Shown here piece by piece: positions 7,769-16,676 of a stretch of DNA of 64,000 nucleotides. The stretch is from Anaerolineae bacterium (GTDB lineage: Bacteria > Chloroflexota > Anaerolineae > Aggregatilineales > J027). The notes below the pieces were generated by a model that was not told the DNA's origin, made no database searches, and saw only the letters and a list, made by a program, of their open reading frames with translations. Numbering within the stretch: position 1 is the stretch's first letter; every line of letters starts with the position of its first letter. Both the position numbers and the translations under genes were made by a program. The stretch is from assembly GCA_008933735.1 (NCBI GenBank), contig WBUL01000001.1, positions 340,057 to 404,056 of the forward strand. Direction: 5' to 3'.

Positions 7769-8710
7769 ATGACTGATTTAGCGGTAGTCATCGTAAACTG
7801 GAATACCAGAGATATTACTTTCAAGGCGTTGTCTTCCCTGTACGACGATCTGACTACGCATGGCCCATCCCAAACCGAGGTCTGGGTGCTCGATAATGCT
7901 TCCAGCGATGGCAGCGCGGAAGCACTGCGGGCCAGTTTCCCTCAAACACAGATTATCGCCAGCCCCAAAAATCTCGGCTTTGGCGGCGGGAACAACGCGG
8001 CGCTGCGCGAAATCGGCTTCCCGGATAGGGAAAATCTGCCGCGTGCAGTCTATTTACTCAATTCAGATACGATCACCCATCCAGGAGCAACAAGCGCCCT
8101 GTATGATGCCTTGTTTTCCCTCCCTGATGCGGGTGTCGTTGGCGCGAAATTAACCTTTGGAGATGGCAGCTTTCAGCACAGCGCCTTTCATTTTCCAGGA
8201 TTAACACAGTTGTGGATCGATCTGCTGCCTTCGCCAGGGCGATTTTATGATTCTTTGTTTAATGGGCGTTATCCCAGATCGCTGTATGAGGGAGAACATC
8301 CCTTCCCTGTTGACCATACCCTCGGCGCGACCATGATGCTCAAGCGCGAAGTCATCCAGCAGACAGGCATGTTTGATGAACGCTTTTTGATGTACTGTGA
8401 GGAAATCGACTGGATGTGGCGCATTCGCCGGGCGGGTTGGGCAATTTACTGCGTGCCCACAGCCCATGTGACCCATCTCGGAGGGCAAAGTACCAGTCAG
8501 GTACGACCACGCAGCCTCATGAATTTGTGGGAAAGCCGTTTGCAGCTTTACTCCAAATACTACCCTCGCTGGAAATTTATTCTCGCAAAAAAAATGATAC
8601 GCTGGGGAATGCAGCGCCAAATCAGGTTGACTCATCACAATACGACTTTAAATGAAAGCGACCGTCGCGCCCTGATAGACGCTTACCAAAATATTATCGA
8701 TAAGACATGA
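7769..8710 (+). CDS. Glycosyltransferase family 2 (rhamnosyltransferase-like)
   Basis: A 313-residue GT-A fold enzyme that moves a sugar from a nucleotide sugar to an acceptor, probably for surface polysaccharide or protein glycosylation. The N-terminus AVVIVNWNTRD is the standard GT2 opening. The nucleotide site has VLDNASSDGS, the DxD-like motif is LLNSDT, GATMMLKREV precedes FDERFLMYCEEIDWMWRIRRAG, the acceptor/catalytic ED(W) region. The ATG at 7769 is chosen because the fold begins at once after it; no good Shine-Dalgarno is seen, since a terminator-like hairpin occupies the leader. Its stop overlaps the next GT2 start (ATGA). Confidence 0.88.
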   Translation: MTDLAVVIVNWNTRDITFKALSSLYDDLTTHGPSQTEVWVLDNASSDGSAEALRASFPQTQIIASPKNLGFGGGNNAALREIGFPDRENLPRAVYLLNSDTITHPGATSALYDALFSLPDAGVVGAKLTFGDGSFQHSAFHFPGLTQLWIDLLPSPGRFYDSLFNGRYPRSLYEGEHPFPVDHTLGATMMLKREVIQQTGMFDERFLMYCEEIDWMWRIRRAGWAIYCVPTAHVTHLGGQSTSQVRPRSLMNLWESRLQLYSKYYPRWKFILAKKMIRWGMQRQIRLTHHNTTLNESDRRALIDAYQNIIDKT

Positions 8711-9456
8711 AACTCTCCGCCATCATTCTGACCCGCAACGAAGAACGCCACATCGCTGAGTGTATTGCCAGCGTGAAATGGACGGATCATGTTCTGGTGT
8801 TTGACTCCGGAAGCACTGACCGTACCTGTGAAATCGCAGCGGACTGCGGCGCGGAAGTTCGCTTTAATGAATTCCACCATTACGCTCAGCAGCGCAATGA
8901 TGCCTTGAAAGCCGTTGATTCGGAATGGGTCTTGTTTGTGGATGCTGATGAACGGGTCACCGATACGCTCGCGGCGGAAATCTGGCAAACTTTGGATCAC
9001 CCACAACATTTAGGTTATTGGATTCCGCGTCACAACTACATTTTTGGCAAACTCACACGGTACACTGGCTGGTATCCCGACTACCAGATGCGGCTGCTGA
9101 AGCGTGACGGTGCTCATTACGACCCGGAAAGACAGGTTCACGAACTGGTTATTTTGTCCTCCGGAGAGGCGGGCTATCTCAAAACCCCGCTTGTTCATTA
9201 CAACTATGACAATGTGGCGCAGTTCCACAAAAAGCAGCGCCGCTATGCACAGTACGATGCCCAGATCCTGTACGCCGCGGGTGTGCGGCCTAAAATTTAC
9301 ACACCGTATTTGCAGCCCTTCCGGCATTTCAAATGGCGTTTTTTTGACCTGCAAGGCTATAAGGACGGCTTCCACGGTTTGCGCCTGAGTCTGCTGATGA
9401 GCTGGTACGAATTTCGCAAATATCAGCAGCTTAAGCGCCTAGCATCTCAGCGATAG
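8707..9456 (+). CDS. Glycosyltransferase family 2 (WaaE/KdtX-like)
   Basis: A 249-residue GT2 enzyme. It opens with LSAIILTRNEERHIAECI, followed by DHVLVFDSGSTDRTCEIA for nucleotide binding and the DxD motif FVDADERV. The later region (YWIPRHNYIFGKLTRYTGWYPDY, then MRLLKRD) is typical of the WaaE/LgtF-like group, which often adds glucose to lipid-linked or inner-core glycans; the actual sugar is not known. Start ATG overlaps the upstream GT2 stop, so the pair is coupled. The last 26 bases overlap the convergent gene on the other strand. Confidence 0.88.
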   Translation: MKLSAIILTRNEERHIAECIASVKWTDHVLVFDSGSTDRTCEIAADCGAEVRFNEFHHYAQQRNDALKAVDSEWVLFVDADERVTDTLAAEIWQTLDHPQHLGYWIPRHNYIFGKLTRYTGWYPDYQMRLLKRDGAHYDPERQVHELVILSSGEAGYLKTPLVHYNYDNVAQFHKKQRRYAQYDAQILYAAGVRPKIYTPYLQPFRHFKWRFFDLQGYKDGFHGLRLSLLMSWYEFRKYQQLKRLASQR

Positions 9457-10516
9457 CATACAGCCCGCCTGCGACCACGCTGTGACCGCCTAAAAGCACT
9501 GGAATCGGCGCGTTTTTGGCGGCCTGTGTAAATTCATCCAGCCAGGGGTCAGAAACACGCCAGAACAGATCAGAGGCGAAACGCTCCTCCGGTAAAAACT
9601 GGTAATGGGATGCCATCAAAACCCGGCTATCCATAATCACCGCATCAGCCATCGACGCCAGGGTTGCAAAGAAAGGCTCTGCCCCTTGAAGTTGATACAG
9701 GTCTGCCAGCAGCGACCGCACCTGCCCCTGCTTCAGGCGTTCACTGGCAACCATGCCGCGTTCCTCAGCGAAAACGCGGATCCAGCAGCGTGTTACCCGA
9801 TTCAGAGCCAGCCACACCTGTGGTGAGACACGCCCGATTAACATGACCTGAGAGGCATCGCGCCTCAGTGTATCCAGCACGGCCCGTAGGGGAATCGCTT
9901 CCAGTTCTGGGCGCTGCATCAAAAAATGTTTTAACTGGGGTTGTGTTTCCGGGTGCAGCCGCAGAATGGCTAAATCAGTTGGTGTGTCTATGTCCAGATG
10001 CACCGCTGGGCGATTTTCTGCCACGATTTTGACGGGATAATGACCATGCTCACTCAGATACCACGCCAGACTGTTATCCCGGTTGACTTCGCGTATCAGA
10101 GGAACATTGGTTTTGCGTATCGCCGCCCAGTCACTGGAATGACGGTTGTTCGTCAAAATCAGGGGCGTCTCTTCAGCCAGCAGGTCAGCGAAAATCTCCC
10201 GCATCAAATCGGCATTCAGAAGCGGCACACTTCCTCCGCCAAAATACAAAACGGTTTCCAACTGGTATTTTTCGACCAAATCGGCCAGCCGCGTCCCAAA
10301 ATGGAACATAGTACCAGGTGGGTCAGTCTCTAAAATCACATTGTCCGTTGATGGCAGCCATGAAAAATCCGGCGAACTCAGAATGAGTTGTGCCGGATGG
10401 AGAGTCTGCAATAAATTGATTAAATCCAGGGCGGCGGCCTGCTGCGCCCTCCGCACCAATTGCGCTGGGGGCAGATCAGCACCCGCCCCCAGCATTAAAA
10501 CAGCCCCCAGAGACAT
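9431..10516 (-). CDS. Nucleotidyltransferase-fold protein of unknown function
   Basis: A 361-residue protein. The N-terminal two thirds look like a MobA/CofC-type NTP-transferase fold: an opening SLGAVLMLGAGADLPP, a central LETVLYFGGGSVPLLNADL where such enzymes place the NTP-binding Asp region, and VHLDIDTPTDLAILRLHP, a motif shared with many nucleotidyltransferases. The canonical G-rich LAGGxSxRxG loop is not recognisable, so activity is uncertain. The C-terminal third (VMLIGRVSPQVW onward) resembles nothing I can name. The ATG shares one base with the hpf stop (TGATG), giving tight coupling to the ribosome-hibernation gene. Confidence 0.6.
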   Translation of the reverse strand: MSLGAVLMLGAGADLPPAQLVRRAQQAAALDLINLLQTLHPAQLILSSPDFSWLPSTDNVILETDPPGTMFHFGTRLADLVEKYQLETVLYFGGGSVPLLNADLMREIFADLLAEETPLILTNNRHSSDWAAIRKTNVPLIREVNRDNSLAWYLSEHGHYPVKIVAENRPAVHLDIDTPTDLAILRLHPETQPQLKHFLMQRPELEAIPLRAVLDTLRRDASQVMLIGRVSPQVWLALNRVTRCWIRVFAEERGMVASERLKQGQVRSLLADLYQLQGAEPFFATLASMADAVIMDSRVLMASHYQFLPEERFASDLFWRVSDPWLDEFTQAAKNAPIPVLLGGHSVVAGGLYAIAEMLGA

Positions 10517-11100
10517 CAATCAATACGCGGGGTCAAAATGCCGTACTGGTTGTCCTCGCGGCGATAAAGCACATTGACCGTTTCCTCTTCCCCATTAAAA
10601 AACAGGAAAAAGTTATGACCCAGCAGTTCCATCTGGTCAATGGCTTCCTGCTCGCTCATCGGGGTCAGCATCACCACTTTGCGTTTGACAATCTGTTGGA
10701 CAGGTTCTTCATCGTAGTCGATCACATTCTGAATAGGGACTTCTTCCATTTCCATCCACTCTGCCATCGGTTCAAGCCACCGATGAGAACCGCTGCCCTT
10801 GCGACGACCTTTGCCTTTGTATCGTTCAATCTGACGATACATTTTGTCCAGCACGGCATCCACCGCCGCAGTCAGCGAATCCTGTTTTTTATCTTCAGCA
10901 CGCAAAATGACACCCCGGTTATTGCGAAGCGTCAACTGCGCCATCGGTTGCTCCTTGGCTTTGTGTTTTTCCTGCCCCAGTTCCAGACGCACTTCGATCA
11001 GATTCGGCATGTAGCGGTCTAATTTACCCAGCTTTCGTTCCGCATATTCCTTTACCTTATCCGACAAATTGACGTTCATACTGTAGATTTTGATGTCCAT
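10516..11100 (-). CDS. hpf: Ribosome hibernation promoting factor, long form
   Basis: A 194-residue long HPF, which dimerises idle 70S ribosomes into 100S particles. The N-terminal S30AE domain (about 1-105) begins MDIKIYSMNVNLSDKVKEYA and carries YMPNLIEVRLEL. A charged linker follows (GKGRRKGSGSHRW). The C-terminal dimerisation domain (about 130-190) has the hallmark VKRKVVMLTPMSEQEAIDQM and GHNFFLFFN...VLYRREDNQYGIL. It sits 25 bases after comF and overlaps the next gene. Hpf-comF adjacency is frequent in bacteria, and here it follows the Tad operon on the same strand. Confidence 0.95.
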   Translation of the reverse strand: MDIKIYSMNVNLSDKVKEYAERKLGKLDRYMPNLIEVRLELGQEKHKAKEQPMAQLTLRNNRGVILRAEDKKQDSLTAAVDAVLDKMYRQIERYKGKGRRKGSGSHRWLEPMAEWMEMEEVPIQNVIDYDEEPVQQIVKRKVVMLTPMSEQEAIDQMELLGHNFFLFFNGEEETVNVLYRREDNQYGILTPRID

Positions 11101-11125
11101 CTGGGACTCCCTTCAAATAAGTGAC

Positions 11126-11773
11126 TTATTGGACAGCAACAGAAACCGTCGCGCCATAGATCGTTGTTACGCCAGCGCTGCGTAATGCTTTCGCACAGGC
11201 AGTCAGAGTGGCACCTGTGGTACGCACATCATCTACCAGCAGCACGCGGGGAACAGCTTCCCCCTGCACTGAAAAAGCATCTTTCACATTCGCCTGACGC
11301 TCCTCGGCATTCAAACCCACCTGGCTGGCGGTGAACTTTTTTCGCTGGAGCATATGCGGGGTCACGGAACAGTGCAGTACCTTTCCCAATGCCTCGGCCA
11401 GAACCTGCGCCTGATTATACCCCCTTTCCTGGAGACGTGCGGCGTGTAATGGGACAGGAACGATCGTATCAAATGACCAGGCAATACGCGGACCAAGTTG
11501 CTCAGCCAGGGGAAGTGCAACATCCTTGATGGCTTCATATTTCAGGGCATGGATCGCTTCGCGGATGGCCCCGGTATGGGCAGCCAGCGAAACAATACCA
11601 TCCAATTCCGGGGGTGGCGAAGTCGGTTCATTCACAAGCGTGACCGACTCTTCCCAGCAAATAGAACACAACAGGCTCCCAGCACGCCCGCAGTTGACAC
11701 ACGTGGGAGGAAAGACCAGATTGAGCAGGTCATACCACCCTTGACGTACTAGGAGCCGCACCGTTTGTTCCAT
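11126..11773 (-). CDS. comF: ComF-family phosphoribosyltransferase-like protein
   Basis: A 215-residue ComF protein, a cytoplasmic factor needed for DNA uptake in naturally competent bacteria. The N-terminal zinc finger is CVNCG...LCSICW. The C-terminal type I PRTase domain has the PRPP loop VLLVDDVRTTGATL and the upstream IVPVPLHAARLQERGYNQAQVLAEAL segment. It lies 42 bases after tadC, so it may belong to the Tad transcript. Tad pili can serve DNA uptake in some lineages, but no comEC or comEA is in the window. Confidence 0.92.
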   Translation of the reverse strand: MEQTVRLLVRQGWYDLLNLVFPPTCVNCGRAGSLLCSICWEESVTLVNEPTSPPPELDGIVSLAAHTGAIREAIHALKYEAIKDVALPLAEQLGPRIAWSFDTIVPVPLHAARLQERGYNQAQVLAEALGKVLHCSVTPHMLQRKKFTASQVGLNAEERQANVKDAFSVQGEAVPRVLLVDDVRTTGATLTACAKALRSAGVTTIYGATVSVAVQ

Positions 11774-11815
11774 CCAGCGACACCTATCTAGTTATTTGAT
11801 TGAGACGGCTTCAGA

Positions 11816-12751
11816 TTAAAACACTCCTGCTTCCATGACCACCATGACCGACGGGCCCAGCAGCACAATCCAGATGGCCGGGAAGATAAAAAAGGTCATC
11901 GGGATCATCATTTTCACGGGCGCCTGCTGTGCTTTTTCCTGTGCCCTCTGACGACGCTTCACCCGCATCTGGTCAGATTGGATACGCAGAATTTTACCGA
12001 TACTCACGCCAAGCTGGTCAGCCTGGATAATTGCAGCGGCAAAGGTCGTAAAATCGGTCACATCAAGCCGGTTCGACATATCCCGCATCGCTTCACGGCG
12101 GGCTTTGCCTAGCTGAATTTCCTGAATAATGCGTCCAAACGCCAGCGCCAGGTCATTGTCCCACTTTTCGTAGACTTTCCCCATCGCCGCGTCGAAGCCC
12201 AAACCCGCTTCCACACAGATCACCATCAAATCCAGCGCATCTGGCAGTGATTTGACGATAGTATCTTTGCGCTTGGAAATCTTGCTAGAAAGCTGAAGCA
12301 TCGGCAGATAGTAACCGAGCGCTGCCCCGGCAAACGTTCCAATTGTCGCACGCATCGTCGGCCAATCCGTCATGAAGAAAAACAGGAAAAACGCCCCAGC
12401 ACCCAATCCGATCATGAGCGCGATCTGTTGACCAAAAAAGGTCGTCGGGTCTTGCTTATCCAGCATCCCGGCACGATCTAACTTGGTGCGAATTTCCTCA
12501 ATACGGTTTTCTGGTGTGAATTTGACGACCAGCTTCGCAAGCCCCTGATACATGGGCACGATAACACGATCCTGGAAGCTCAGGGTCATTTCCAGTTCTT
12601 CCAGCGAGGCGGGCAGTTCGCGGTCACCGTACTGCGCGAGACGCTGCTCCAGAGGGTCAACATCCGACTGACCACGCCGACCTACAATGATAAGCCCCCC
12701 CAAGAGTATGATACCAATCACAAGAAGAATTAGAGGCCCTAGTAATCCCAT
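11816..12751 (-). CDS. tadC: Tad secretion inner-membrane protein TadC (type II secretion F family)
   Basis: A 311-residue T2SSF-domain protein that, with TadB, forms the inner-membrane platform of the Tad/Flp machine. It has one N-terminal helix (LIVIGIILLGGLIIVG), a paired helix region near residues 110-150, the cytoplasmic T2SSF domain (DALDLMVICVEAGLGFDAAMGKV... ) and a final helix (MMIPMTFFIFPAIWIVLLGP). The start is supported by GGGAG seven bases upstream. It follows tadB after 10 bases. Confidence 0.9.
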   Translation of the reverse strand: MGLLGPLILLVIGIILLGGLIIVGRRGQSDVDPLEQRLAQYGDRELPASLEELEMTLSFQDRVIVPMYQGLAKLVVKFTPENRIEEIRTKLDRAGMLDKQDPTTFFGQQIALMIGLGAGAFFLFFFMTDWPTMRATIGTFAGAALGYYLPMLQLSSKISKRKDTIVKSLPDALDLMVICVEAGLGFDAAMGKVYEKWDNDLALAFGRIIQEIQLGKARREAMRDMSNRLDVTDFTTFAAAIIQADQLGVSIGKILRIQSDQMRVKRRQRAQEKAQQAPVKMMIPMTFFIFPAIWIVLLGPSVMVVMEAGVF

Positions 12752-12761
12752 AAGAAGCTCC

Positions 12762-13751
12762 CTAAATTTCGATATCGATGATTCTCTGGATAACTGCTAC
12801 GCCGAGCGAGATCATGCCCGCGCCGCAGCCCAGCATCGGCCAACCGCACATACGGTTTTCAAAGAGACGGCCAACATAGTCCGGATTTGCCATCATCAGG
12901 AAACCCAACAGAAAAACCGGCATTCCACCAATGATGTACCCGGTAACACGTCCCTGCGCCGTCAACACCCGGATTTCACCCTTCAATTTGATGCGCTCAC
13001 GGATCGTGTGGCTGATCACTTCAAGAATCTCTGCCAGATTACCACCGACCTCACGCTGGATGTTCACCGCTGTGATGACCAGGTCAAGGTCGTCACTAGG
13101 CATACGAGTGAGCATGTGATCCAGGGCTTCATCCATGGGGATACCAAGCTGTACTTCCTTGACCACACGTTTGAACTCGGTGGCCGTCGGTTCAGCAGCT
13201 TCTCTGGCGATCCCTTCGATTGCCTGAAGCACTGAATAACCGGAACGCAACCCATTGACCCACATTTGCAAATTATCCGGCAGTTGGCTTTCGAACTGGT
13301 TCAGACGCCGCCCAATTTTCATGGAAACCCAGATGCGCGGCGCAAAAAAGCCAATAACCCCGGCAATCAACGATAGAATGATATTTCCGCGAAAGACGAC
13401 CAGATAGGCCGCCAGGAAAAACCCAATGACCGATACAAAGTGCATCCCCAAAAATTCAGCAGGGGTTAGCTTAAGATCTGCCCGCGAAAGCTGAGATTTC
13501 CAGATGCTGGCAAAGTTACTTTCTGCAATGGCTTTGTCAGCCGCTTCCTGAAGCAGTTCAATGCTCGTGGCCTGGTGCAACTGTGTGCCTTCAGCCTCAA
13601 GGAGTTCAGACAGCTGACTGCCATATTCACTTGTATAACGGCCTAAACGTTCCTCTATTTGCTTCTGGCGGTCTCGCCGGATAGTGTAAATACCGAAGGC
13701 AAGAATCCCAAACGCCAGTAAAGCGCCTCCACCAATGACCAGGAATTCCAA
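12762..13751 (-). CDS. tadB: Tad secretion inner-membrane protein TadB (type II secretion F family)
   Basis: A 329-residue partner of TadC. An N-terminal helix (FLVIGGGALLAFGILAFGIY) leads into a long cytoplasmic segment, a helix pair near residues 105-145, the T2SSF domain (LPDNLQMWVNGLRSGYSVLQAIEGIA, residues ~165-280) and two C-terminal helices. The start codon is TTG at 13751 with GAGGG nine bases upstream; no ATG fits the N-terminal helix. A 115-base gap with a strong hairpin separates it from tadA. Confidence 0.9.
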   Translation of the reverse strand: MEFLVIGGGALLAFGILAFGIYTIRRDRQKQIEERLGRYTSEYGSQLSELLEAEGTQLHQATSIELLQEAADKAIAESNFASIWKSQLSRADLKLTPAEFLGMHFVSVIGFFLAAYLVVFRGNIILSLIAGVIGFFAPRIWVSMKIGRRLNQFESQLPDNLQMWVNGLRSGYSVLQAIEGIAREAAEPTATEFKRVVKEVQLGIPMDEALDHMLTRMPSDDLDLVITAVNIQREVGGNLAEILEVISHTIRERIKLKGEIRVLTAQGRVTGYIIGGMPVFLLGFLMMANPDYVGRLFENRMCGWPMLGCGAGMISLGVAVIQRIIDIEI

Positions 13752-13838
13752 TGTGACTAGCCCTCACAGTAACTCTATTAACTACATTTAGAATACACCA
13801 AAACCGTATCCTCGTGTCGCGTTTCTAACAACCTTAAG

Positions 13839-13864
13839 ACAAGGGGCACACTGAGGCCCCTTGT
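13839..13864 (-). repeat. Intercistronic hairpin between tadA and tadB
   Basis: ACAAGGGGC - acactgag - GCCCCTTGT, a 9-bp perfect stem immediately after the tadA stop, flanked by further complementary bases (CTAACAAC / GTTGTTAG). There is no T-run on the minus strand. It may be a weak terminator or an mRNA 3'-end protector. The same ACAAGGGG/CCCCTTGT stem recurs at 48964-48990. Confidence 0.6.
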
Positions 13865-13866
13865 TG

Positions 13867-15267
13867 TTAGTAACGTCCGATGCCAATACCAAATACTGAC
13901 GGCGGTAGATGCTGACCCGCAGCTTCCAGCTTATCGATGAACTTGGGACGCAGACCTGTCGGGCGGATACGTCCAATCACCTTGCCAGCCTCGATGCCCG
14001 TCTGCTCGAATTCAAAAATGTCCGACAGGGTGATCACGTCACCTTCCATCCCCTGGACTTCGGTGACTTTCACCACTTTTCGAGTCCCATCGCGCAGGCG
14101 TTCCTGATGGCAAATCAGATCAACAGCGGACGAAATCTGTTCACGGATAGCACGTACCGGCAGATCCATCCCTGCCATCAAACACATCACTTCCAGACGT
14201 GCAATCGTGTCACGTGGACTGTTAGAGTGAGCGGTCGTGAGCGACCCATCATGCCCGGTGTTCATGGCCTGGAGCATATCCAACGCCTCACCCGAACGGC
14301 ACTCTCCAACGACAATTCGGTCAGGTCGCATACGCAAACAGTTGACCACCAGATCCTGAATGGTCACTTCACCGCGTCCTTCAATGTTCGGGGGACGACT
14401 TTCCAGCGAAACCACATGCTCCTGACGCAGTTGAAGTTCCGCCGCATTCTCTACCGTAATGATACGCTCATCATTAGGGATGAAGCCAGAAAGCACGTTC
14501 AGCAAAGTCGTTTTACCGGAACCGGTACCACCCGATACAACCCCATTCAGGCGCCCAACCACACAGGCACGCATAAATTCCGCGATTTCTGGCGTGATCG
14601 TACCGAAACTGATGAGATTTTCCACAGTTAGTGGCTTCTTAGAAAATTTTCGAATGGTGATGGTGGGGCCACACAGCGCAATCGGACGGATAACGGCATT
14701 AACACGCGAACCATCAGGCAGACGGGCGTCCACGTAAGGCGAGCTTTCGTCAATACGACGGCCCAGAGGCGCTACAATACGATCCAGCACCCGCAGCACA
14801 TGGTCTTCACTCTCAAAGGTCACATTTGAACGCGACAGATTACCGCGCTGCTCGATGTACACATTCTTTGGCCCATTCACCATGATTTCAGTGATCGTAT
14901 CATCCGCCAGCAGGGGCTCCAGCGGCCCGAAACCCAGAATTTCCGCGATGATTGATTCAAACAGCGAATGGCGCTCTGAACGGCTCATCACAATATTCTC
15001 TTCCTGCAAAATGGTCTGGAAGAGTTCTTCGATCTGGGCGCGAAACTCTGGCGAGGAGGCATCCATTGAAGGGTCAAGTTCCGACATCAATTTCGACTGG
15101 ACACGGGACTTAATATCTGCGTGACTTGAAGTCGGCGTCACCTGACGCTGTACACGCATCTGCGCCAGTTTGCCCGCATCACCAGGTGGACGCTGCTGAG
15201 GTGACTGTGGCTGCTGCGGGCCACCACTCCCACCTTCCGGATTGCCAATACGTTTTAATAGAGACAT
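13867..15267 (-). CDS. tadA: Tad/Flp secretion ATPase TadA (CpaF)
   Basis: The 466-residue motor ATPase of the Tad pilus/secretion system. The family marks are clear: the N-terminal domain with LLADDTITEIMVNGP, Walker A GGTGSGKTTLLN, Asp box TVENAAELQL, Walker B region MRPDRIVVGECRSGEALDMLQAMNTGHDGSLTT (His box) and ARLEVMCLMAGMDLP. A Gln/Pro-rich N-terminal tail (PQQPQSPQQRPP) is lineage-specific. AAGGAG precedes the ATG by eight bases. It follows cpaE after 33 bases. Confidence 0.95.
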   Translation of the reverse strand: MSLLKRIGNPEGGSGGPQQPQSPQQRPPGDAGKLAQMRVQRQVTPTSSHADIKSRVQSKLMSELDPSMDASSPEFRAQIEELFQTILQEENIVMSRSERHSLFESIIAEILGFGPLEPLLADDTITEIMVNGPKNVYIEQRGNLSRSNVTFESEDHVLRVLDRIVAPLGRRIDESSPYVDARLPDGSRVNAVIRPIALCGPTITIRKFSKKPLTVENLISFGTITPEIAEFMRACVVGRLNGVVSGGTGSGKTTLLNVLSGFIPNDERIITVENAAELQLRQEHVVSLESRPPNIEGRGEVTIQDLVVNCLRMRPDRIVVGECRSGEALDMLQAMNTGHDGSLTTAHSNSPRDTIARLEVMCLMAGMDLPVRAIREQISSAVDLICHQERLRDGTRKVVKVTEVQGMEGDVITLSDIFEFEQTGIEAGKVIGRIRPTGLRPKFIDKLEAAGQHLPPSVFGIGIGRY

Positions 15268-15300
15268 CTCACATGCTCCTTATATGTAACAATAACACAC

Positions 15301-16590
15301 CTAACGACGGAACAAACCACTCAAGCGCGACTGCTTGGGCTGTTCCTGCTGCATCAAATCTTCCTCGTCCTCTTCTTCCGGGCTGGTAAAACTCTGGCGT
15401 ACTTTATACGCGAGTTCAACCAGATCTCGCGCAGGGGAGCGATTGGTCTCTTTGGCGATGACCGAAACCCCTTGATTCACTGCCGATAGGAAAACACGGT
15501 CATCGGTCGGAATCCGTGCGTCAGTTTTCCGCTTCAGGTTGTTTTCAATCGCCTCAATCGGGATCGAGGCACGTCCGCCCTTCAAATCAGGATTGACGCG
15601 GTTCATCACGAAGATAATCTTTTCCTGGGGATATTGCAGCGCCACGAACAAATCCAGGATAATTCGGACGTTTTTGATGCATGGCAGGGTGGGGTTCGCC
15701 ACCACCACAATCCGCTCTGCAATGTCCAGAATATTCAAGGTAGCATCATCCAGACGATGCGGCAGATCGACAATCAGATAGTCATAGTGAGATGCCAGCC
15801 GACTAACAATTTCTGCCAGGTCTTTTGGATTTACTTTTTCAGCTTCTTCGGGTGATGGCGGCCCCAGCAGGACTTTTAAGCCGCTTCCATGAGTGACCAT
15901 GACGTTTTCAATCAGATCTTCATCCAGGTCGCCAACAGACTGGGCCAATTCGACCAGGGAATGTTTCGCACTCAGATTGAGAAACACCCCGACATCACCA
16001 AATTGCAGATCCGTATCCACAAGCAGCACCCGTGTCCCTTCGCTCATCATGGCAGTTGCCATGTTGGTCGCAATAGTGGTCACCCCGGAACCGCCCTGAG
16101 GACTGTAAACCGCGATAATATGCCCGGCGGCTTTGCCAATTTTTCTGGCCTTTTTTCCACCTTCGGCAGCACCTGCTGACGCAACAGCCGCAAATTGGTC
16201 TCGAAGTTCCTTGTTAAGATCATAAACCCTTCGGATAGTCGAGTACAGGTCATCACCAGAAATCGGCTTCGTCAGAAAATCACGCGCCCCAGCCAGCATC
16301 GCACGGCGAAGATAATCTGACTCACTTTGCACAGACATCATCACAACAGCGGCAGAAGGAACACTCTTTTTGATTTCTTCCGTTGCCGTAATACCGTCCA
16401 TATCCGGCATGTTGATGTCCATCAGAATCACGTCGGGTTTTGTGGCGGCTGCGATTTCCAGCCCTTCCCGACCTGTCGAAGCCGCGCCAACGACCTCGAT
16501 ATCCGTTTCAAATGCCAGGAGTTTTCTCAAGTTTTCACGAGTTTCTGGAATGTCATCAACCAGCAAAACCTTAATCACATCGCCTGCCAT
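15301..16590 (-). CDS. cpaE: CpaE/TadZ-like protein: receiver domain plus MinD-like ATPase domain
   Basis: A 429-residue Tad localisation factor. Residues ~5-120 form a REC domain with intact acidic residues (VLLVDD) and phospho-acceptor Asp (VILMDINMPDMDG), and the C-terminal K in FLTKPIS. Residues ~145-400 are MinD-like, with a deviant Walker A (SPQGGSGVTT) that lacks both usual lysines, as is normal in TadZ/CpaE, and a Walker A' (VLLVDTDLQFGD). A basic, Gln-rich tail ends RLSGLFRR. The ATG at 16590 has GAGGA six bases upstream, so I prefer it to a TTG 27 bases earlier. Unlike many CpaE proteins, the REC domain looks phosphorylatable. Confidence 0.88.
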   Translation of the reverse strand: MAGDVIKVLLVDDIPETRENLRKLLAFETDIEVVGAASTGREGLEIAAATKPDVILMDINMPDMDGITATEEIKKSVPSAAVVMMSVQSESDYLRRAMLAGARDFLTKPISGDDLYSTIRRVYDLNKELRDQFAAVASAGAAEGGKKARKIGKAAGHIIAVYSPQGGSGVTTIATNMATAMMSEGTRVLLVDTDLQFGDVGVFLNLSAKHSLVELAQSVGDLDEDLIENVMVTHGSGLKVLLGPPSPEEAEKVNPKDLAEIVSRLASHYDYLIVDLPHRLDDATLNILDIAERIVVVANPTLPCIKNVRIILDLFVALQYPQEKIIFVMNRVNPDLKGGRASIPIEAIENNLKRKTDARIPTDDRVFLSAVNQGVSVIAKETNRSPARDLVELAYKVRQSFTSPEEEDEEDLMQQEQPKQSRLSGLFRR

Positions 16591-16627
16591 GCGCGTCCTC
16601 ACTTTACCTAGATTCAACGGCGGTTAT

Positions 16628-16653
16628 CTGAGAGTGTCGCACCACACTCTCAG
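16628..16653 (-). repeat. Intercistronic hairpin between cpaB and cpaE
   Basis: CTGAGAGTGT - cgcacc - ACACTCTCAG, a perfect 10-bp stem between the cpaB stop and cpaE start. No T-run follows on the minus strand. It may stabilise or process the mRNA, or act as a partial terminator that sets protein ratios. Confidence 0.6.
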
Positions 16654-16676
16654 ATTCAAATCATATTATAAACCAA

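Noticed and set aside
7729-7776. 15-codon leader peptide before the glycosyltransferase
   Set aside because: The AGGAAGG abuts the ATG with no spacing and the codons are explained by the hairpin; kept only as a hairpin.
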